DNA of 64,000 nt, from the NCBI RefSeq assembly GCF_040436345.1, contig NC_133218.1:21369570-21433569 (forward strand), in the 5' to 3' direction. The notes below the pieces were generated by a model that ran no database searches, was not told where the DNA came from, and saw only the letters and a program-made list of their open reading frames with translations. A program made the translations under genes and the position numbers. Shown here one piece after another: positions 1 through 19,160 of this stretch; the stretch's first letter is position 1; every line of letters begins with the position of its first letter. Origin of the DNA: Pagrus major (taxonomy: Eukaryota; Chordata; Actinopteri; Spariformes; Sparidae).

Positions 1-232
1 GATTGCTGTGTGTAAGCGGCTAATGTTGCTACACAGACACAAACAAACCGTTAGCCTGTGGCTACATCCAGCTGCTAACGTCACCTCCCGGATAACAGGT
101 TGGGCTTTCGGTCCCATATATAAAGGGACATATTTCTAACTATTCGGTTTCAGATTAAAGGACTCCGAGTCCTCGGTGATCTCATATGATTTTCAAATCA
201 AGCTCTAAACATGACCTGTAATGTTTTCTTAC

Positions 233-552
233 CTGGTTACTAGTAAATGAGCCATGTCAGCATCTGTTTTCAGTCCCAATTCAAGTTGAAGCTGCCTCCA
301 TGAGCCGAACGTGTATCCGATGTATATTCGGGTGCCAGCCCGGCTTTGGTTGTAATTTCGTTTCGACTCGCGACATGCCGCTGATAAAACCTTTGTTTTC
401 TTCTTAGTATGACTTTTTAGTGGACTTTGTGTGGTGGTGGGTCGTTTGCTGGCCGTATCAGAATCCATTACTACCCAAACACTAGTTTGGGTCCACCGCG
501 CTTGTCTTCTTCCCATATCCAAGGACGCGCATTCAGTGTCATTGGACGTCAT
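233..552 (-). CDS. Partial first coding exon of an unidentified gene
   Basis: An ATG at 552 opens a reading frame of about 106 codons that runs into a clean donor (ACCAG|GTAAG) at 233/232; the frame stops just inside the intron, as expected for a real exon. The N-terminal part is Ser/Thr/Lys rich. The last ~35 residues contain the pattern RIYIG..F..WRQL followed by GLKTDADMA. From memory this resembles a short recurrent motif (TRVNIG..F.RWR.L...GLKTDAE.A..LL) at the start of uncharacterised fish proteins, some with zinc fingers; I could not check that. The exon ends in phase 2 and the rest of the gene lies beyond the left edge. The true start could also be a downstream ATG in the same exon. 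Function unknown. Confidence 0.5.
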
Positions 553-1452
553 GTCCGCAGGACTGCTCGGGAAATTCGGACCACGAATTGCAGTACATTA
601 TGCAGCACACAGCCTGTTCAAGGCAATGGAGAGATACGTGGGTGGGCTCATTCTATTTGGTTTTGAACGCTTCATCACCCATTAGCATTAAAAAACTTAA
701 AATGCATGTTTATTTTTTCACAAATCCTGCCCCAAGTTCCTTTAAGATCCCTATACTACATTTTATCTGGGTGCTCACCAACCTGAAGTGTGGGTATTTG
801 ACAACGATCAAAATATCTTTCTCCAGGATTGCTTTATTGCAGCTGGTTTATTTAAAAACAGCAACTGACAAGTCTTGCATTGTATACCTTTAATGATTTA
901 AATGAAGAGTCTGATTTGACACGCTATAAAACATAGCACAACATACGTTACTTAGCTTACCACTAACACAACCATCTTGATTCACAATATGTTCACCTGT
1001 CCATCCAGCTGTCTTATACCTCCTGGTTTTTCACTCTGAAGAGAAAATCTTGAAGTTTTGTGGAGAACACAGGCATCAGTCCCGCTATCTCGCATGCTAA
1101 GCTAGCACGCTACCATTAAGCTATATCCCCTCTTAAAAGTCTAACAATGCATTGCAACAAAAGTGGAGTTAGTTTCAACTTTGTTTGCTTGAAAGATAAC
1201 ACGCTGGGTGGTCGCCTTGAAAAACCCAGCCAACGATGAGGTGAACGAGAGGTTAAAACGCTGAGCAGCTAATCCTTTGTGCTCAGAGATAATTCTCAAG
1301 CAGCGGTACAACCGCAGGGTGAAGAGGATATACGAGGCTGGTTTTGCAAAGAATCAATGACACTGTGCAATGTTCAGAATTTGAACAGGGAGCCGCATTT
1401 GTTGCTTTTGGACCCTCCTGAAACTTGTGAATGATGATTTTAGGTTCTAGAT
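553..1452. other. Intergenic, upstream of the left-edge exon
   Basis: No gene is recognised here. Short open frames on the plus strand across 427-893 lack splice context, recognisable motifs or codon bias. The part nearest 553 is the expected promoter side of the minus-strand exon at 233-552, but no TATA or CCAAT box stands out. Confidence 0.5.
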
Positions 1453-1930
1453 CAGGGCTGTTACGATATCAGGTTTTCACTACAGGATTATCACGGCCTT
1501 AAGAATTCATGATCACGATATTATTGAGATATCGATAGAAAATTGTAAAAAAAACAAAAAAAAACAAATGCTCAATCAAATTCCTCTTTAACTTTATTTA
1601 TTTGCCATTTTGTCTCTATTTGGGGAAATGAATTATGCTCAAAATACAGTGCAGAGAGGTGGACAGAGAGCCTTTAACTATAACTGTACAAAAATGAACA
1701 AAAAGAAATAATTTCACTTGATGAATTTTTCCTTCTTATGGTGGACAGCAACTCGCATTAAGGCGCATAACTGCCACCTAGTATGACAAAGCTAGAAGAT
1801 AAAGAAACAGAATGATTTAAGAGGCGCATGGTTAATAACACAATATTAAAGTGCATTATTAACACAATATCAATATTTTAGCTTTAGATATCATGATTAT
1901 TGTTAGTATCAGTATATCGTGATACCCCTA
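1453..1930. mobile_element. hAT-like non-autonomous element (MITE), 478 bp
   Basis: A perfect 8-bp direct repeat TTCTAGAT flanks the element (1445-1452 and 1931-1938). Its ends are imperfect inverted repeats: left CAGGGCTGTTACGATATC, right (reverse complement) TAGGGGTATCACGATAT. An 8-bp target duplication and ends containing GGG(C/G)TG-like bases are typical of hAT superfamily elements. The interior is AT rich and has no coding potential. Confidence 0.75.
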
Positions 1931-1938
1931 TTCTAGAT

Positions 1939-3456
1939 ATAAAAACACGATTCAGCTCAGATTTATTCAGAAAATAGTTTCAGCAGAGAGTTGTGTGTTG
2001 TTCCTACAGCCTATCATGTCTAGTCTTTCCAAATCTGCAGTCTTCTTGCATTAGTGTGATAAAATGTGAATGAATTTTCACCATTACTTACCACAATCTG
2101 ATGATGAACAAGTGTGCACCACTGTTGAGCTTTTATCCACATACTGTGAAATGATTGTGTCTAATGTGAGACTGATTAAGACTGAGCTCTGTTGTATAGT
2201 ATTGCCTCACATTGCTTTGGACTCTGTTCTATTTTATTCAAGGCCATTTCTTTTCATCTTCTCACCTGTTAGTCATGGATATCAATTACAGCTTGACCAT
2301 TGAGGGGAGCTGTTGGCTCTTGGGACACCAGGTGCTGTAGTATTTTTATATTACAACACTGCATAATACATTTTGGCAAGTCATTACTCCTTTGTTTTTA
2401 TCATTATTTGATTTAATGTGATATTTTTAGTGTTTGATTATATTTTGTTTAAATGAATTCTATCTAAAGTGGTACTGAAATGTGGTAAACATATAGTACA
2501 GTCTCAAAATTACTTCCTGTTTTTCTGTTAAAAGAGATGTGATGGTTGTGAAGTTGATAAGGATTCATGAGCATCGTTGTTATGTTTCAGTTTCCTAAAA
2601 AACTGCTTTGATGTGAAAACATTTTGAATGTAAAACTTAATCATCCATAGGAAACAATCTATAATCACGACACAAAGATACAGAGAGGTTGTCACTCTGG
2701 ACTTGGTCACACCTTCTCTGAGTAGAGAGCTGGTGCCTGCAGTGTGTCAGGACACAAAGGCAGATATAAGAAGTAGGTGACAGTGCACTTCACCCCTCCA
2801 CCCCGTATTAACCTCATAGTTCCTCATACTTGCTGATTATCTTTATAGCTGCCATGTAAATTGAGAGATCACTACAACTTTATATAAAGTTAACTGTTCT
2901 TCTTCTTTTTCTTCTTCTTCTTTTTGCATTTTACACTGGTGTGAGATGTTATCACTGTTATCACCAAGGACACACATACATTTATAAACAATTTATTTTT
3001 TTTTACAAGTAATTCTTCATTGTAACATACAGTTCATTTATTTGTACAAAACATTTCTTGTCATGTAAATAATCACAATGTTGGTCTTTTCTCATTAATG
3101 ACTTCTTTGTGTTTGTTTTTTAAATATTAAAATGCAAAGTTGATTTATATACATACAGTGATATGACCCACAGATAAAAGAGAACTTAAGCGTTTCCAGA
3201 AAGAGTCCAACTTTGAAGTGTCAATCCATTCACTCTCTGAGCACAAATAGTTGTACTCTGTCATGAAACAAAGACTTTAATATTGAAAATGGGTGAACAG
3301 ATATTTCCAATTGAAATACGCACCGACGTGTGTGTTTAAAAATGCAAACTGGCCGTCTCAGTGACTCAGGGTCAGCGATGCATGCCAGGTTACTGTATCA
3401 TCCCATTCTCTCTTTCCCCCTTCTGTCTTTGACTTTACAATAACAAATATAGTCGT
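1939..3456. other. Intergenic AT-rich sequence
   Basis: No gene seen. It contains a degenerate (TTC)n stretch near 2898-2925. The part closest to spi1 may include distal 3' UTR sequence of spi1, but no poly(A) site could be assigned. Confidence 0.4.
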
Positions 3457-3762
3457 TGAAGGAATAGTTTGTCATTTTGGAAAATATGGGTAACATTTAA
3501 ATAATGTTAAGAAGTTAGAGCCTTTATCTGCTGGAAACTTCACATCGAAGACTCAAGGAAGTCAGTGCTCCTGGACAAGAAATAGTCCAGAGAAATTGTT
3601 CCCTGCAAAACTGCAAACAGTTGTCTTCACATTGTGGATTTTGTACAGTTTATACAAAAGAGATATAAAATGTTTATTAATGAGCTTTAGAGGTTCAGAA
3701 GACATATTTTGATACATTTGGTTGTCTGTTTCCAGTTGTTTCCAGTTTTAATGCTAAGCTAA
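3457..3762. repeat. Dispersed teleost repeat fragment
   Basis: It begins GAAGGAATAGTTTGTCATTT and ends with the reverse complement of the TTAGCTTAGCAT...CTGGAAAC segment that also appears in the copy at 18862-19160. Both look like fragments of one dispersed family frequent in fish genomes. Boundaries are approximate. Confidence 0.4.
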
Positions 3763-3838
<76 letters not shown>

Positions 3839-3842
3839 TATA

Positions 3843-3893
<51 letters not shown>

Positions 3894-3902
3894 TATATAT
3901 AT
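3762..3902. repeat. Compound (TA)n-(GA)n-(TA)n microsatellite
   Basis: (TA)n spans 3762-3808, (GA)n spans 3808-3832, and a second (TA)n spans about 3838-3902, interrupted near 3847. It lies downstream of the spi1 stop codon. A short open frame through it encodes only Tyr/Ile repeats and is not a gene. Confidence 0.95.
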
Positions 3903-4825
3903 TATATTCAGATTTTTCCTGATTGGCTTTGCTGTTTTAAAGCTGATTATAGCACCTTGTATATATCCAATTTTGGATGAGGTATTTAAAAGAGTGGCCC
4001 ATTCATTTCAATTAAAGTCACTCACCCGGCACATACTGTAGGCCCAAAAGATTTTTCTCTTGCTGAGGCCAGCTGCCAATTTACTAGGGACACTTAGCTA
4101 AAACTAATGCAGTCTGCATTTAATGAAGGTCACTGTGTAATGTACAACAATGTTTGTTGAAACTATCTTCGAGGTGTTCATACGTCCATTTTGGAGTATG
4201 CGGTTCGTTACTAGGTACTAGGGGGCCCAGACAGGAGGGGAAAGAACATCAAAATTAAATAATGTTTAAATAATGTTTTTTTTTTAAAAAAAAACATACA
4301 CAATGTTAGGGTAAATGTGCTGTGTATGCCAAATTAATGTGCCAAACTTTGGCCACCACGTCAAAATTGCTGCGCTATGAAGCAGCTTGTCACCCCCACA
4401 TGGTTGTGGGCGGGGTTTGGAGGGCAGATTTTACATCACTCAGGGCAAATCACGCTTTCCCAAATCCGAGTTACACATTTTTATAGCTGGTCCTGTTACT
4501 ATGAAGTAATTTGTTATGCAGACAATCTGACAGACAAGACAACCTGAGCTTTCTATGATATTGCTTCTCTACTTTGGATTACATGCACTGTATGAAGTGG
4601 TCTCCAGAAAGAGTCTGTAGGGATTTTGTGTCTTCTACTTCCATGCTGCATTAGCTCGTACCTTCAGAGAATTGTTCCCATTGTACCACAGTAACGGGGC
4701 TATACACAAAATGCTGTTCACCAGATCAACATGGTTGATTAAGCATCTAACATTAGAAACTACGCCTACGCTGTCATCACCTGTCATAATGTAAGTAAAT
4801 CTTGACATTTCAGTCTCCCTCCAGC

Positions 4826-12208
<7,383 letters not shown>

Positions 12209-12339
12209 GGAGACCTCGTCTCCAACGGACCGGCTCTCAAACGCTTTGCTGGCAAAACCCTCTCACAACCTTTCAAAACCTTTGCGGCACCATTGCACAA
12301 CGTTTCAAAATTTCCTCTCACTCAACGAAAAAGCAAAAA

Positions 12340-12376
12340 ATGTCTCTCTCTCTCTCTGTCTCTCTCTCTCTCTCTT
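12340..12376. repeat. (TC)n microsatellite in the spi1 leader region
   Basis: Near-perfect CT dinucleotides with one interruption (GTCT). On the spi1 strand it is a GA-rich purine tract about 130-170 bases upstream of the ATG, probably inside the 5' UTR or just upstream of it. Confidence 0.9.
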
Positions 12377-12582
12377 ATTGTATAGCACACACTTTTGAAC
12401 TTAGCTACTCGTGGAGATCTTCAGCTGTGTCAAATAAAATGAAATAAACAAGGCCCGACTGTAAAATGAAAAAAGGAACTTTTGACTTCTGTAAAATTTC
12501 TGTGGGTGGGAGCAACAGAGTGTGTCTGCTGAAGGCTCCTGGCCATTGATGATTTGTCAGGGGAGACCATGAAACACCACAT

Positions 12583-12624
12583 TTATCAGAGTCTATATAC
12601 TGTCCCCTCCTCTTAGCAGCCAAT
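12583..12624 (-). promoter_or_regulatory. spi1: Candidate spi1 proximal promoter
   Basis: Read on the spi1 strand, an inverted CCAAT box (12620-12624) is followed by an AAGAGGAGG purine motif, a TATATA box (12594-12599) and a GATA-like TGATAA (12583-12588). All lie about 375-415 bases upstream of the spi1 ATG. Order and spacing fit a core promoter with a start near 12560-12570. PU.1 genes are known to respond to ETS and GATA factors. This is inference from motifs only. Confidence 0.35.
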
Positions 12625-13080
12625 CATCATCAAGGGCTCTCCTCACTGTCAGTTTAGTGTGATAAACACAGGGTGAATTTATTATTTTGAGTTTGTATGA
12701 CTTTAATTCATTTCCTGTGCTTTTAAAACATGTTTCAATTCAATGGTGGCACGCTTTGGTCTCAACAGCAGCAGTGAAAAATGTGGTTGTTGCCATGCAG
12801 GCCATAATCCGTTGCATTTATAAGCAGTTTATATCACACTGTGAAAATATCTTTAAATGTTTATTCATGTTTTTATGCACAGCTGGTTTGTAACTATAAT
12901 GAGTGATATTTCAGTAAAATGTTACATATATTTAACGATGCATTTTATTTAATGTTTGTATAGGGCTTTAAATAATAAATTGGAGGGACTAACAAATTCA
13001 ATACTATTCTTATTAAAAATAAATTGAATATACGTTCAGTAAATGCATATTAAGGTTCTACTATACAACCAGCAATCAGG
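12625..13080. other. Intergenic sequence upstream of spi1
   Basis: No gene was seen. It includes one RUNX-like TGTGGTT (about 12782-12788). Otherwise AT rich. Confidence 0.4.
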
Positions 13081-13084
13081 AGAA

Positions 13085-13800
13085 TCAAACTCAGAATAAG
13101 CTTTATTGACAAAGGTATGTTTATTAATACATTTTATTTATACAGTGCTTTTCATGGTACTTAAAGACACTTTACATAAGTTAAAAAGAAAATAACACAC
13201 TATCAGTCAACCAAACAATCAGTCAGTCAACCTTTATTTATACTCGAGAGAACATTGAGACGTGATTGTCATTTACAAACAATGAAGGAAGGAAAGACAA
13301 TAATGAGGAGAAATACTGACAAAGTAATAGCAGTCCCACAACAGGCTAGAATAAAACAAAAGCCATTACGACAAAAAGTAGATTAATTTGATTTAAACTA
13401 GAATAATGTAAAATAACAATCAGTTGCATAAAAACCCTAAAAAGTTGTAGTTATGCCGGATCATTTTATAGATAAAATAAAATGATTGGAAGTATATACA
13501 CTAAAAATATATATGTATAAAAACAACATGAATCATTCATTAAAAGCTAGTGATTTGAATACAAAGCCTTATGAAGCCTGACTCACGGAAGTCAGATTAA
13601 AAAAAATATACCTAATAATTTGAACGATATAGTGATTGAATGATTGGCTTTATCGTGCACCTCAGAGGAAATTTGACTGTCGCTTCTCCCAAAGTACAGG
13701 CTAGCAAAAGTACATACACCTCACATCGCACAACAAACCATTAACAACATCCATACACAACACTTAATAGTGCAAATGTGTCGGTAGCTGCAAATAAGTC
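13085..13800 (-). repeat. Cluster of truncated LINE/SINE 3' ends
   Basis: Several short stretches resemble 3' tails of fish retroposons in reverse orientation: AATAAGCTTTATTGACAAAG near 13096, a TTTATTTATACAGTGCTTTT-like piece near 13133, AACCTTTATTTATACTCGAG near 13229, and TTATCGTGCACCTCAGAGGA near 13650. No coding remains. The assignment is from memory of such tails, and family names are not given. Confidence 0.4.
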
Positions 13801-14078
13801 CTTGCTTAATACCAGCATGTTGGCATAGGAAATGAAAGCGACTATACTTGAGGTTACAGTGTAAAAGATTAGTGTAAAACAAACACAGGATTAGTGTGAC
13901 AATGGATATTATTTTTAGTTGGTGTGAAGTGTCACACTGTAAACACCCGAGCGTCCAGTTCTGCAGACTTGAAACTGATGGACTGACTGAAAGTGTGCAC
14001 TGTAGCTAAATGACTAAAACATGTTGTTTGGTGATGTAAACAGAAGTTTGTTGAGGAAAAATGTTGACACACAAACAT

Positions 14079-14081
<3 letters not shown>

Positions 14082-14143
<62 letters not shown>
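14082..14143. repeat. (CA)n microsatellite, about 31 units
   Basis: Uninterrupted CA dinucleotides. Long open frames across it on both strands consist of Val-Cys or His-Thr repeats and are artefacts. Confidence 0.97.
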
Positions 14144-14144
<1 letters not shown>

Positions 14145-14897
14145 CTGGCAGATAAGATGAAGGTACTGTATCTGTTCTGTGAGGTAAATGGAGATTATGA
14201 TTATCACAAAGAGCAGATAAAACTATTCCTGTGGGAGAAGATTGGGTCCCATCTCTGTGAAATACCTGCAAAACTGTTTGTTTGGTGTAGTAATGCTTTT
14301 TTTTATGCAGTAAACTGTGGTTAAGTATTTGATCTGCTGTACATTTGGCATGAGGACAAATGAAAAGTTGCCAGTGTTTAATACGTTGGTTTCTGAAAAT
14401 ATGATGGCAACTGTACCAACTGAAGAGGTGCGTATTCCTCAGATGTCGAGATAACTGTTGAGCAGTACAGTAACAGTGTAGCACAAATCTGAGAGTATAT
14501 TGTTAGCACTGCCTGTTCAAGAGGAAGACTGCAGCCTTGTGATAAGGCAATGTGCTGAAAATATGACTTTCTGTGAGATCAAAATACTGAGGTTATGTTT
14601 AACTTCTAACCACTGTCGATGTGTTCATTGTCAGATCTCAGCCACACATTAGGAACATGGCCAAATACTCTTAAATACAGTTTTCATGCTTTATGCAACG
14701 TCAGTTAGGCACATTAATCACACGAGAAGCCAGAATCGTGCATGCAGATTCATCGACAACATTTTTAGTTTTATTTAGAGCATTCCAACTTCATGTCGGT
14801 TGTAAGCTCAAATGATTTTGATCAATATGACTATTTGTTTTCCTTGTTAACTGATGCAGGACCCTGATGGTTAGAGTCTCTGTTTTGGGAGCTGTTA

Positions 14898-15000
14898 AAA
14901 CCACACAGACTGTGGCCAGCCCCGACCGGCCCCATCTTAATCACAGCTGGCTGAGCAAAACTGATGACATATACAAGAGTGTTTTTCCGAGAGTATAAAT
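14898..15000. promoter_or_regulatory. Cluster of transcription-factor-like motifs
   Basis: Within about 100 bases there are two opposed RUNX-like sites (AAACCACA at 14898 and TGTGG at 14911), an E-box CAGCTG (14944-14949), a CTGAGCA half-site, a TGATGACA motif and TATAAAT (14994-15000). It sits about 2.7 kb upstream of the spi1 ATG in otherwise plain DNA. It could be an enhancer or a small promoter pointing right. No transcript can be defined, and short motifs occur by chance. Confidence 0.25.
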
Positions 15001-15229
15001 ACACAGAGTGAGCTGCAGCAAGCCATGCACTATTTCCATCACAACTATTTTCAGTAAAGCCAAGAAATAATGTTTTTTGTCCTTTTTTTATGGAGACTTT
15101 TTGTTCATTTTCAGCAGCAAGATGACCGGAAAAGCGAGTGTTTACTTAAGATGCATTTCTAAAATCTGTTAAATTCAGTAAAATTCAGCTCCCAGTGTAA
15201 GTAAGTCAAGTTTGATCATTAGATAATAA

Positions 15230-15935
15230 GTTAAAGGACTTATTTGTTAAAAAAAAAAAAAGGTTGATTTTTTATCAGCCTGATAGATTATTGGATGTAA
15301 TGTTCAGCATTCTTCTGATTATTGGACTCAGTTACTTTTATTGGATTGCTGATTAAATAAATTGAATTGGAAATACACTACTTTGGATCTGATGCAGTAC
15401 AAGTACCTCATTTTTTTCTTTGTTACAATCCATCCCTGATGTAGACTGACAAGTATTAATAAACTGATACTGACATCAACTCAACGGATCAACTGGTAAG
15501 AAAAGTTGAGTTTGATCAATTTCATAAGTTAGTTTAAGTTAACAAGTACAAAAGTAAATAAAAAGTTTTGGCATCAAAAAATACTTCAAGTACCAAAAGT
15601 AAAAGTTTTCATTCTGCACAATGTTGCCTTTCAGAATACTAGTTATTAAATCATTGGATAATGTGTTCATCACTTTAACGTTGCAGCTGGTAAAGGTGAA
15701 GCTAATTCAAATTACTGTAAAATACTTTTAATATACATTAATATGTTACTCAGTTGTTGAGGATATTTTGTATACATTTTCTGAAGCTGCAAACTGGTGA
15801 CAAAGGCTTCAAGATAAATGTAGGGTCATAAAAAGTTCAGTATTACCCTTTGAAATGTAGTAAGAAGAAGTAAAGAAGTAACATTAAGTACAAATACCTC
15901 AAAACTGTACTCAAGAACAGTACTTGAGAAAGTAT
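15230..15935. repeat. Composite of dispersed teleost repeats
   Basis: It carries pieces of the same ACTTGAGTA/GTACAAGTACCTCA family as 7021-7240 (for example ACAAATACCTCAAAACTGTA near 15890 and GTACAAGTACCTCATTTTTT near 15398). A (A)12 run lies near 15250. No coding was seen. Confidence 0.4.
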
Positions 15936-18200
15936 AAAACTGGTGATTTTACATGAAAGCCTTCAGTCAAGCCATCTGATGGTCAAAGAGTTATGACAAC
16001 TGCTGTGGTTATGCAGAAGATTAAATATTATTCTCCGGTCTTTTGATCAGATTTATACAATTCTTCGAATGCAAACTGATCTGCGAAAGAGCCCAAAAAA
16101 ACCTCCACACTGTCAATCACTTGTATTGATTTCATTATGTTGTTATGACCTCGGTGATGAATGGATTTAAGTGATTTCTGTGATATTTTACAGTCAGGCT
16201 TTATGATCTGGGCAGGATCTAGGTATAGACGCCTATACCTACATAATCATGTGGCATTTAAGTTATTTTGTTTCTTAACAACCAAAAAATCCACACTGCC
16301 TGAAGTAATCTGTCCTTTTAATGCGGCTATGCTTATGATCTGATGCGTCTGTCTCTAAAGAGTGCAAGAACATCATAGGAGGTGAAACATGAACTAAATT
16401 AAGATTAAAGAAAGCTATTATATCATGTCAATCAATTCATGTATTGTCTGTGTCAGATTGTCAGACTGAGGTTCTGCCTTTTTATGTTTGTTTCTGACCT
16501 GATGGACCTTCACACATATTAAACATCTAATAAACATAAAACATATAAACATCATTGTGTGTTGTACTTTATTTAAGAAATGCAATAAATCTGATTCGGT
16601 TGAGGAAAAGCATTACTTCACCTGGGTTGGGTCAGTGGAATAATTGATTTGATCACTGTTGCACCTGCTGGAACAAACTGTACAACTGTAGTTAATTCTG
16701 TTGTCTTTACCTCCCAACTAGACAATTTGAAATCAAAATAACACATTTTTTAAATCGACATATTTCATTCGGCCCTTTAGTTTGTTTCTGTGACGTCTTG
16801 AAATCTGGTTTTATACACAGAACAGTTCTTTTCTCAGTCTGTTTGTTTTCCTTGTGGCCTAAGAGATGAAATACACACAGCTTACAGCACATGCACACCA
16901 AAAGTGACATATTGTTAAAAGAGGAACCGGGAATTCGTCCTTCAGATTCAGTTCCTTGAAGGCTACCTTTAAACGAATCCATTTACGTGTCATATGGTGG
17001 GGATGATCCAGAACTCTGCAGGGGTTAGTCGCCTTGCTGATAGATTTTTCTGTTGATTCTTGTGTGACATGATGACCTGGGTGGTTTAGCCCACTGTGCT
17101 TCAATCTGCTTACACTTTCTTCTACAATCTGCAGTTTGGCCTCCTGAAATGTCCTTTAACGAGGCACTGACTTTGTACGAGCTGCAGGTGCTGTTGTGCA
17201 AACTACACTGAGTCTGCCTCTGTAGGAAAGAGCTGCCAACCTTTAGTATTTTTTTTTACCAGATCTTACATGAAGATAAAAAGACATTAGTGTGGAATTT
17301 AAACACAGCTTTGTATACACCTGACATAACTCAAAAATGAAAATTGTGACATAAATGACATTTTTAAAGACATATGAGAAAGTACAGTTAACAGAAGAAA
17401 GCAGGTAACACCAAAATCATTCCTCCAAAACTCACCACAGTCTTGCTAAGATACAAATCAACTACAAGTAATGGCAAAAATGTATTCTTAAAAACTCAAA
17501 CTTTTCTTATTATAGTGTAACTGAGTCATTTAAAACCCTGTGCGCTCATTAAAGACATTCTGCAGGAAATTGCAACATCATAAAAAGGCCGTAAACACCG
17601 TTACCCTGACAGATCACATGCCCTGCTGTGTTTTTTCCCAAAGTGTCTCTATTTGTCATGTGCATATGATTTTACTGTGACTATATAACTGTTAATACAC
17701 TGGCAATACACTGTTTATTATCGAGGTAGTAGCGTGCAGTGATGTGACACATTTCAACACAATACAGTCCAGTACAACACCACTGCAAACTACACCCTCA
17801 GTCAAAAACATATAGTTGATCTGTCACCTCTTGTACAATAACTGGACATGATAATCTTCATAAATGTTGAATTTCTGTCCTGTTCGATCTGTTCACTGAA
17901 TTACATTTGTTAGATGTTCCTAATAAAGTGGCCTGGGGCTGTATTGTAAGCCACTGACAGATTTTAAGACTCACTGAACCAGCTATATTACATCTTGTTT
18001 TCATAATGCAGTGGTAGACACAAAAACATGAACACGTGTATAGTGAACTCTTATACAACATGTGACACTCACACATTGTCCAGTTTTAGCTAAGACCGTG
18101 TCAGAGATGTGTTGATTCATATCAGTTCGCGCCTGAAAAAATAACTGAAAAGCCTCACAAGACATAATGTAAGCAGTAAAGGGAAGTAACGTTAACTAAT
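15936..18200. other. Intergenic, no gene recognised
   Basis: AT-rich sequence with only short open frames that lack motifs or splice context. One RUNX-like TGTGGTTATG occurs near 16004. Nothing else was supported. Confidence 0.4.
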
Positions 18201-18204
18201 GTAC

Positions 18205-18380
18205 AGAATCTAGTCTGGGGTACTTGTATGTTACTTGGGTATTTCTAATCGATGCATTTGTAAACTTTTACTCCACAACAATTCTGGAGGAGATATTGTA
18301 CTTTTCACTCCACTACATTTAGTCTTCAGCTATAGTTAGGCTACAGGATTTTACTTGCAGCTTATAAAAATGATGATGAT
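18205..18380 (+). repeat. Dispersed teleost repeat (ACTCCACTACATTTA type)
   Basis: It includes TTACTTGGGTATTTCTAATC, a TTTTACTCCACAACA segment and CACTCCACTACATTTAGTC. It is the opposite-orientation relative of the copies at 7021-7240 and 15230-15935. Confidence 0.45.
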
Positions 18381-18861
18381 TAAATAAATTAAACCACCTA
18401 GCAAAAAACAAAAAACTTTATAGCACACTATGGCATCAGTATTCAGTAACGAAGTGAGTACCTTTACTTAATTTAACTATATTTTGCTAATACTCAAAAG
18501 CATTAACTTAAGGTGATCCGATGTCACTTTTGAACAACAGCATATGTAGTAACAAGTGTCAGTTACTGCATAATGTAGTGTACCAATAGCACAAATAGAG
18601 AAAGATCTACAAATCTTCAAGTCTACAAATTGGCTCAGTAGATAGCATTATTTAAAGTTTTTAACATTAGCTAACGTGTCAAAACGAGCAAAGGTGAGTA
18701 TTATTGCTTGAAAATTCAAGTTTTAACTTGTATGAGGTAGAAATAATTTCTTATTCAACACAATTACATAAGCTAGTTATATAATCTTGCATTAATATTT
18801 TTCAAAGTTGGACTTTTAGCTATTAGTGTTGAGTGTTTTATTGTTTGGTATTGCAACATAA

Positions 18862-19160
18862 AAGAGTAGTTGGGAACATTTTGGAAATACACTTAATTTG
18901 CTTTCTCGCCAAGAGTTGAGATGACAAGATCGATACCACTGTCCTATCTGTATATCTGTACAGACGGCCTAAATATAAAGCTACAGCCAGCAGATGTTGG
19001 CTTAGCTTAGCTTAGCACAAAGACCGGAAAAGGGAGGGAAACAGCCAGCCTGGCTTTGTCTAACAAAATCCACCTACCAGCACGGCTTAAGCTATCTTAT
19101 CAACATGCTTATACCTCATTTGTTTGATCTGCATAAAAATTGAAGCATTAAAATGGTAAA
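18862..19160 (+). repeat. Dispersed teleost repeat (AGCTTAGCTTAGCA type)
   Basis: Reads AGTAGTTGGGAACATTTTGG, then a GATCGATACCACTGTC segment, then TTAGCTTAGCTTAGCACAAA, a CACCTACCAGCAC segment and CTCATTTGTTTGATCTGC. From memory this order is that of a very abundant fish repeat. A fragment of the same family lies at 3457-3762. Confidence 0.6.

Noticed and set aside
3835-4041. Open frame of Tyr/Ile repeats
   Set aside because: It is read from the (TA)n microsatellite and has no other features.
13932-14484. Overlapping open frames on both strands around 14.1 kb
   Set aside because: They exist only because the (CA)n repeat has no stops; outside the repeat there are no motifs or splice context.
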